Source of the DNA: Shinisaurus crocodilurus
Taxonomy: Eukaryota; Chordata; Lepidosauria; Squamata; Shinisauridae
Length of the DNA stretch: 64,000 nt
Direction: 5' to 3'
NCBI GenBank assembly: GCA_021292165.1
Contig: CM037876.1
Coordinates: 39,046,575-39,110,574, forward strand
The notes beneath the pieces were generated by a model that was not told the DNA's origin, ran no database searches, and saw only the letters and a list, made by a program, of their open reading frames with translations. Positions 61,635 to 64,000 of the stretch are shown piece by piece. The translations under genes and the position numbers were made by a program. Numbering within the stretch: position 1 is the stretch's first letter; the number at the start of each line of letters is the position of its first letter.

Positions 61635-61752
61635 TGCATACAATCCTATGTGTGTTTAGACAGAAAAAAAGTCTTACAACTCCCTTGCTGGGAGCCTTGC
61701 TGGCTGGGCAATGCTGGAAGTTATAGGATACATGCATAGGATTGCACCCTAA
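61635..61752. mobile_element. TGCAATCCTATGCATG MITE, inverted copy
   Basis: CATACAATCCTATGTGTGTT, TAGACAGAAAAAAAGTC, GGCTGGGCAATGCTGG and ATGCATAGGATTGCACCCT match 32171-32278 with a rearranged centre. Confidence 0.7.
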
Positions 61753-61784
61753 TTGGAACCATTCTACTAGACATTACTCTATGG

Positions 61785-62000
61785 AGGGAGCAATCCTATG
61801 GCCCCTAAGCATTGTCTGAGGAGTTATAGGATAGTGGGGACTCACCCCTCCAAGGTTGCAGACAGTGCTCTGACCTCAGAAGGGGGAGTCGGAGAGCCAA
61901 CCCTACTCCTCTGCCCCCTTTCAGCTGGCATGGAAAGAACTGCCCCGGCTGGCCTCTGAGGTCAAAAAAGTTACCTTGGAGGATGAGAAGGAAAGTGGGT
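61785..62000. repeat. GGGTGCAATCCTAT family MITE, partial copy 3
   Basis: GGGAGCAATCCTATGGCCCC, TTATAGGATAGTGGGGACTC and GGCATGGAAAGAACTGCCCC follow the start of copies 1 and 2; the end is lost. Confidence 0.6.
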
Positions 62001-62121
62001 GGGGTGGGGAGGGGAGGAGACCAGAGTTGCCAGGATATGAGCTACCCTGTGCCTCTAACAGCCTCCTTCCCTCCCCCTCTGAAGCACTGTTGCGTCATTG
62101 ATTTTTTTTTTAGCATTGCAC

Positions 62122-62195
62122 GGTGCAATCCTATACATATCTACTCAGTGGGTAGTTATTCTCAGATATGTGTGTACAGGAGTGCAGCTTTAATG
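62122..62195. repeat. GCAATCCTAT/AAGTCCCATTGA repeat, copy 6
   Basis: GGTGCAATCCTATACATATC, TACTCAGTGGGTAGTTATTC and GGAGTGCAGC; diverged. Confidence 0.55.
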
Positions 62196-62456
62196 AGTTA
62201 TTGTTTTATATGCATTTAAAAAGTGCATTGTGGTGTGTTTGTAATAACATTACTTTTAGTTCCATTATCTTTTCAATTCCTTCCTCTTTTTTCATATATC
62301 TATAAGATCCATAGTTTGTTATCATTTTCTTTTAAGGGCCCATGTATATGAAGGGATTCACATTATAATACAGGTTTTAATGAGAAATTTAGAGAGTTTT
62401 ATGGTTTGCCATCTCTTTTTATTGGCTATATCTTATTATATCTTGTAGTGTACAAC

Positions 62457-63063
62457 AGTGGTGGGTAGACTTCAAGTTTGTGGTTCAACTTCATTTTTTT
62501 ACTAGAATTCTAGTGTGGAGATCCACCACACGGAACCTGATGCAAAAGGCACCAGACCTGGTTTGCACAATCAAACTATTAAGTCACGGAGACTTATTTA
62601 AACTCATGGGCTGTTGTAGGGTTATTAGAGGGCTATTTCCCTCTCCAACAAACCATGCCGCCTGGGTTCGGATGACATGACAAACCGCATCTGGGCAGTG
62701 ATTATGGAAATTGTACCCAGCACACACTGTGATTTAAATAAGCCATGTTGGTTTATTCTGATTATGCAGACTAGCCCACTGCTAGAATTAAAGAATTCTG
62801 AGCCCAGGAATGACTCAGGATTTTGTATGCAAAGAGTGTGAGCTGCATTCAGTTCTGGTACTCAAATGCAGCTCAAAGTACTTGCACACAAAAATATATT
62901 CCTGGTTACCCCAAAGCTTTTTTCATTTCAGTGGTATAATTTTGAGTGGGGAGTCTTTTATTGCTGTTCTTGTTAACTGAGAGTCAGAAATCCTGGCCCA
63001 TCTACTGGAAATCGGCTAGAGATCTACCAGTAGATATGGATCCATCTTCTTCCCACCCTTGAA
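62457..63063. mobile_element. Possible hAT element
   Basis: Ends AGTGGTGGGTAGACTTCAAG and the complement of a right end CTTCCCACCCTTGAA are similar, and TGTACAAC occurs at 62449-62456 and 63064-63071. The ends do not align exactly with that duplication, so the boundaries are uncertain. Confidence 0.4.
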
Positions 63064-63700
63064 TGTACAACAAGTATGTGACTGATATCAGTTTGTATTA
63101 TGATTAGTTGAGCTTTTAGGGTTCCATGCATAAAGAGGGTTTAAAAAAATATCTTGGGTTCTGTTATTATTAATGCTAATGTTTATAACTATTCTAAGTA
63201 TTGTTAACTTATTTATTTATATGTTCATTCTTTCAATGCCCCCAAGGAAGGTTATTACCATCTGAAGCACGCTGGGCATTTTATTGTTTCACAAAGTTTA
63301 TATTTTGATAAAGTTTCATTTTGCAGTACCATTTTGAGGCTTTGCCTTTTCTTTTGGTTTTTGGTGCTGGCCCTTTTTTTTCCTTTGTAACAATTGCCTA
63401 AGAAATCTATTTGTTTGCTGCAGAAGGCTGGTAACCAAATGTTGTCAAGTTGCTTGCTTTTTATGGAAGGGGATAAAAAGTCGTTTGTGCTACCATAGCT
63501 GAAGCAAACCTTTAGCCCCTTAAAATGGGACAGTAACATCTGGCTCCCCATTTACCCTTACTAACAGTTGAACCTGGCCTTCATACAATGTCTGGGCTCC
63601 TACTTCATTTTTGCTCCCTCCTCTAAACCTGCATATCCAAGTATGTTTTCATGACAGTACAAAGGGATACTGGGTTTCTTCCGGTGGAGTTGCTTCAATT

Positions 63701-63947
63701 GAGCCAGTGTTGTGTAGTGGTTAGAATGGCAGACTGGGACTCAGGAAATCTGGGTTCTAGTCCCCACTTGGCCATGAAGCTCACTGAGTGACTTTAGGCC
63801 AGTCACTGACTCTCAGCCTAACCTACCTCACAGGATTGTTGTGAGGATAAAATGGAGAGGAGGAGGAGGAGGATTATGTAAGCCACCTTGGGTTTCTTGC
63901 AGGAAAAATGGTGGTATATAAATATAAATATAAATAATAATAAATAA
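63701..63947 (+). mobile_element. Sauria-type tRNA SINE, plus strand
   Basis: GAGCCAGTGTTGTGTAGTGG (A box), GGGTTCTAGTCCCC (B box), GGCCAGTCACTGACTCTCAG, CCTACCTCACAGGATTGTTG, then GTGGTATATAAATATAAATA. Complete head to tail, a sister of 51174-51411, with a GGA triplet run at 63860-63870. Confidence 0.88.
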
Positions 63948-64000
63948 TAGTGGAAGAATGAGCTGGCTCCCAATGCTGCCCTGTCAGTTGTGGCATTGCA

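Larger units (their letters stand above)
60326..64000. other. Intron after the acidic-tail exon; runs off the window
   Basis: 3.7 kb with MITEs and a terminal SINE, listed separately. 61090-61630, 62210-62450 and 63080-63700 contain nothing I can name. No further ANK2 exon is found. Confidence 0.7.

Overview
The window is nuclear DNA from a vertebrate, most probably a squamate reptile (lizard or snake). It holds the middle of one gene on the + strand, ANK2 (ankyrin-B), spread across repeat-rich introns. The ankyrin-B match is recalled family knowledge applied to the translations; no search was run. The squamate call rests on the repeats: Sauria-type tRNA SINEs, CR1, L2-like and L1 LINEs, and many hAT and Tigger-like DNA transposons.

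Fifteen constitutive exons (2455 to 60325) join in phase to 2028 nt, or 676 codons. In order they encode the end of the last ankyrin repeat (codons 1-33), the linker (34-174), ZU5-N, the beta-spectrin-binding domain (about 175-334), ZU5-C (335 to about 465), UPA (about 474-665) and the start of the acidic tail (666-676). The upstream ankyrin-repeat exons and the downstream giant/death-domain exons lie outside. Two further in-phase exons look like alternative cassettes: 15762-15818 (57 nt) and 36724-36759 (36 nt). The second resembles an alternative segment of the paralogue ANK3. An unassigned 75-nt exon-like segment (5948-6022, phase 0-0) and a 12-nt one (26279-26290, phase 2-2) are weaker candidates.

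Layout: 1-2454 is intron upstream of the first exon, with MITE-like repeats. 2554-14697 is a large intron with a GC-rich hAT element (8-bp target duplication), several palindromic MITEs, a 5S-rRNA-derived SINE and an L2-like LINE carrying nested hAT and Tigger inserts. 20323-29678 holds an antisense CR1 LINE, a second 5S-derived SINE, an antisense L1 fragment and Tigger copies. 32593-40985 contains the 36-nt cassette and MITEs. 45874-51877 holds two GC-rich hATs only 94 bp apart. 53122-54892 holds a MITE split by a second GACTC-rich hAT. 55122-58382 is mostly an antisense L1-derived, ORF1-only element. 60326-64000 is intron with MITEs and a Sauria-type SINE.

I see no second gene, no true tRNA or rRNA gene, no CRISPR array and no virus-derived gene. 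The long open frames at 6.4-7.5 kb and 46.1-48.2 kb lie inside transposons bounded by target-site duplications. The most interesting points are the candidate ankyrin-B cassette exons, a SINE family fusing a 5S rRNA promoter to the 3' end of the CR1 seen in the same window, and a hAT family whose subterminal regions are arrays of the pentamer GACTC.
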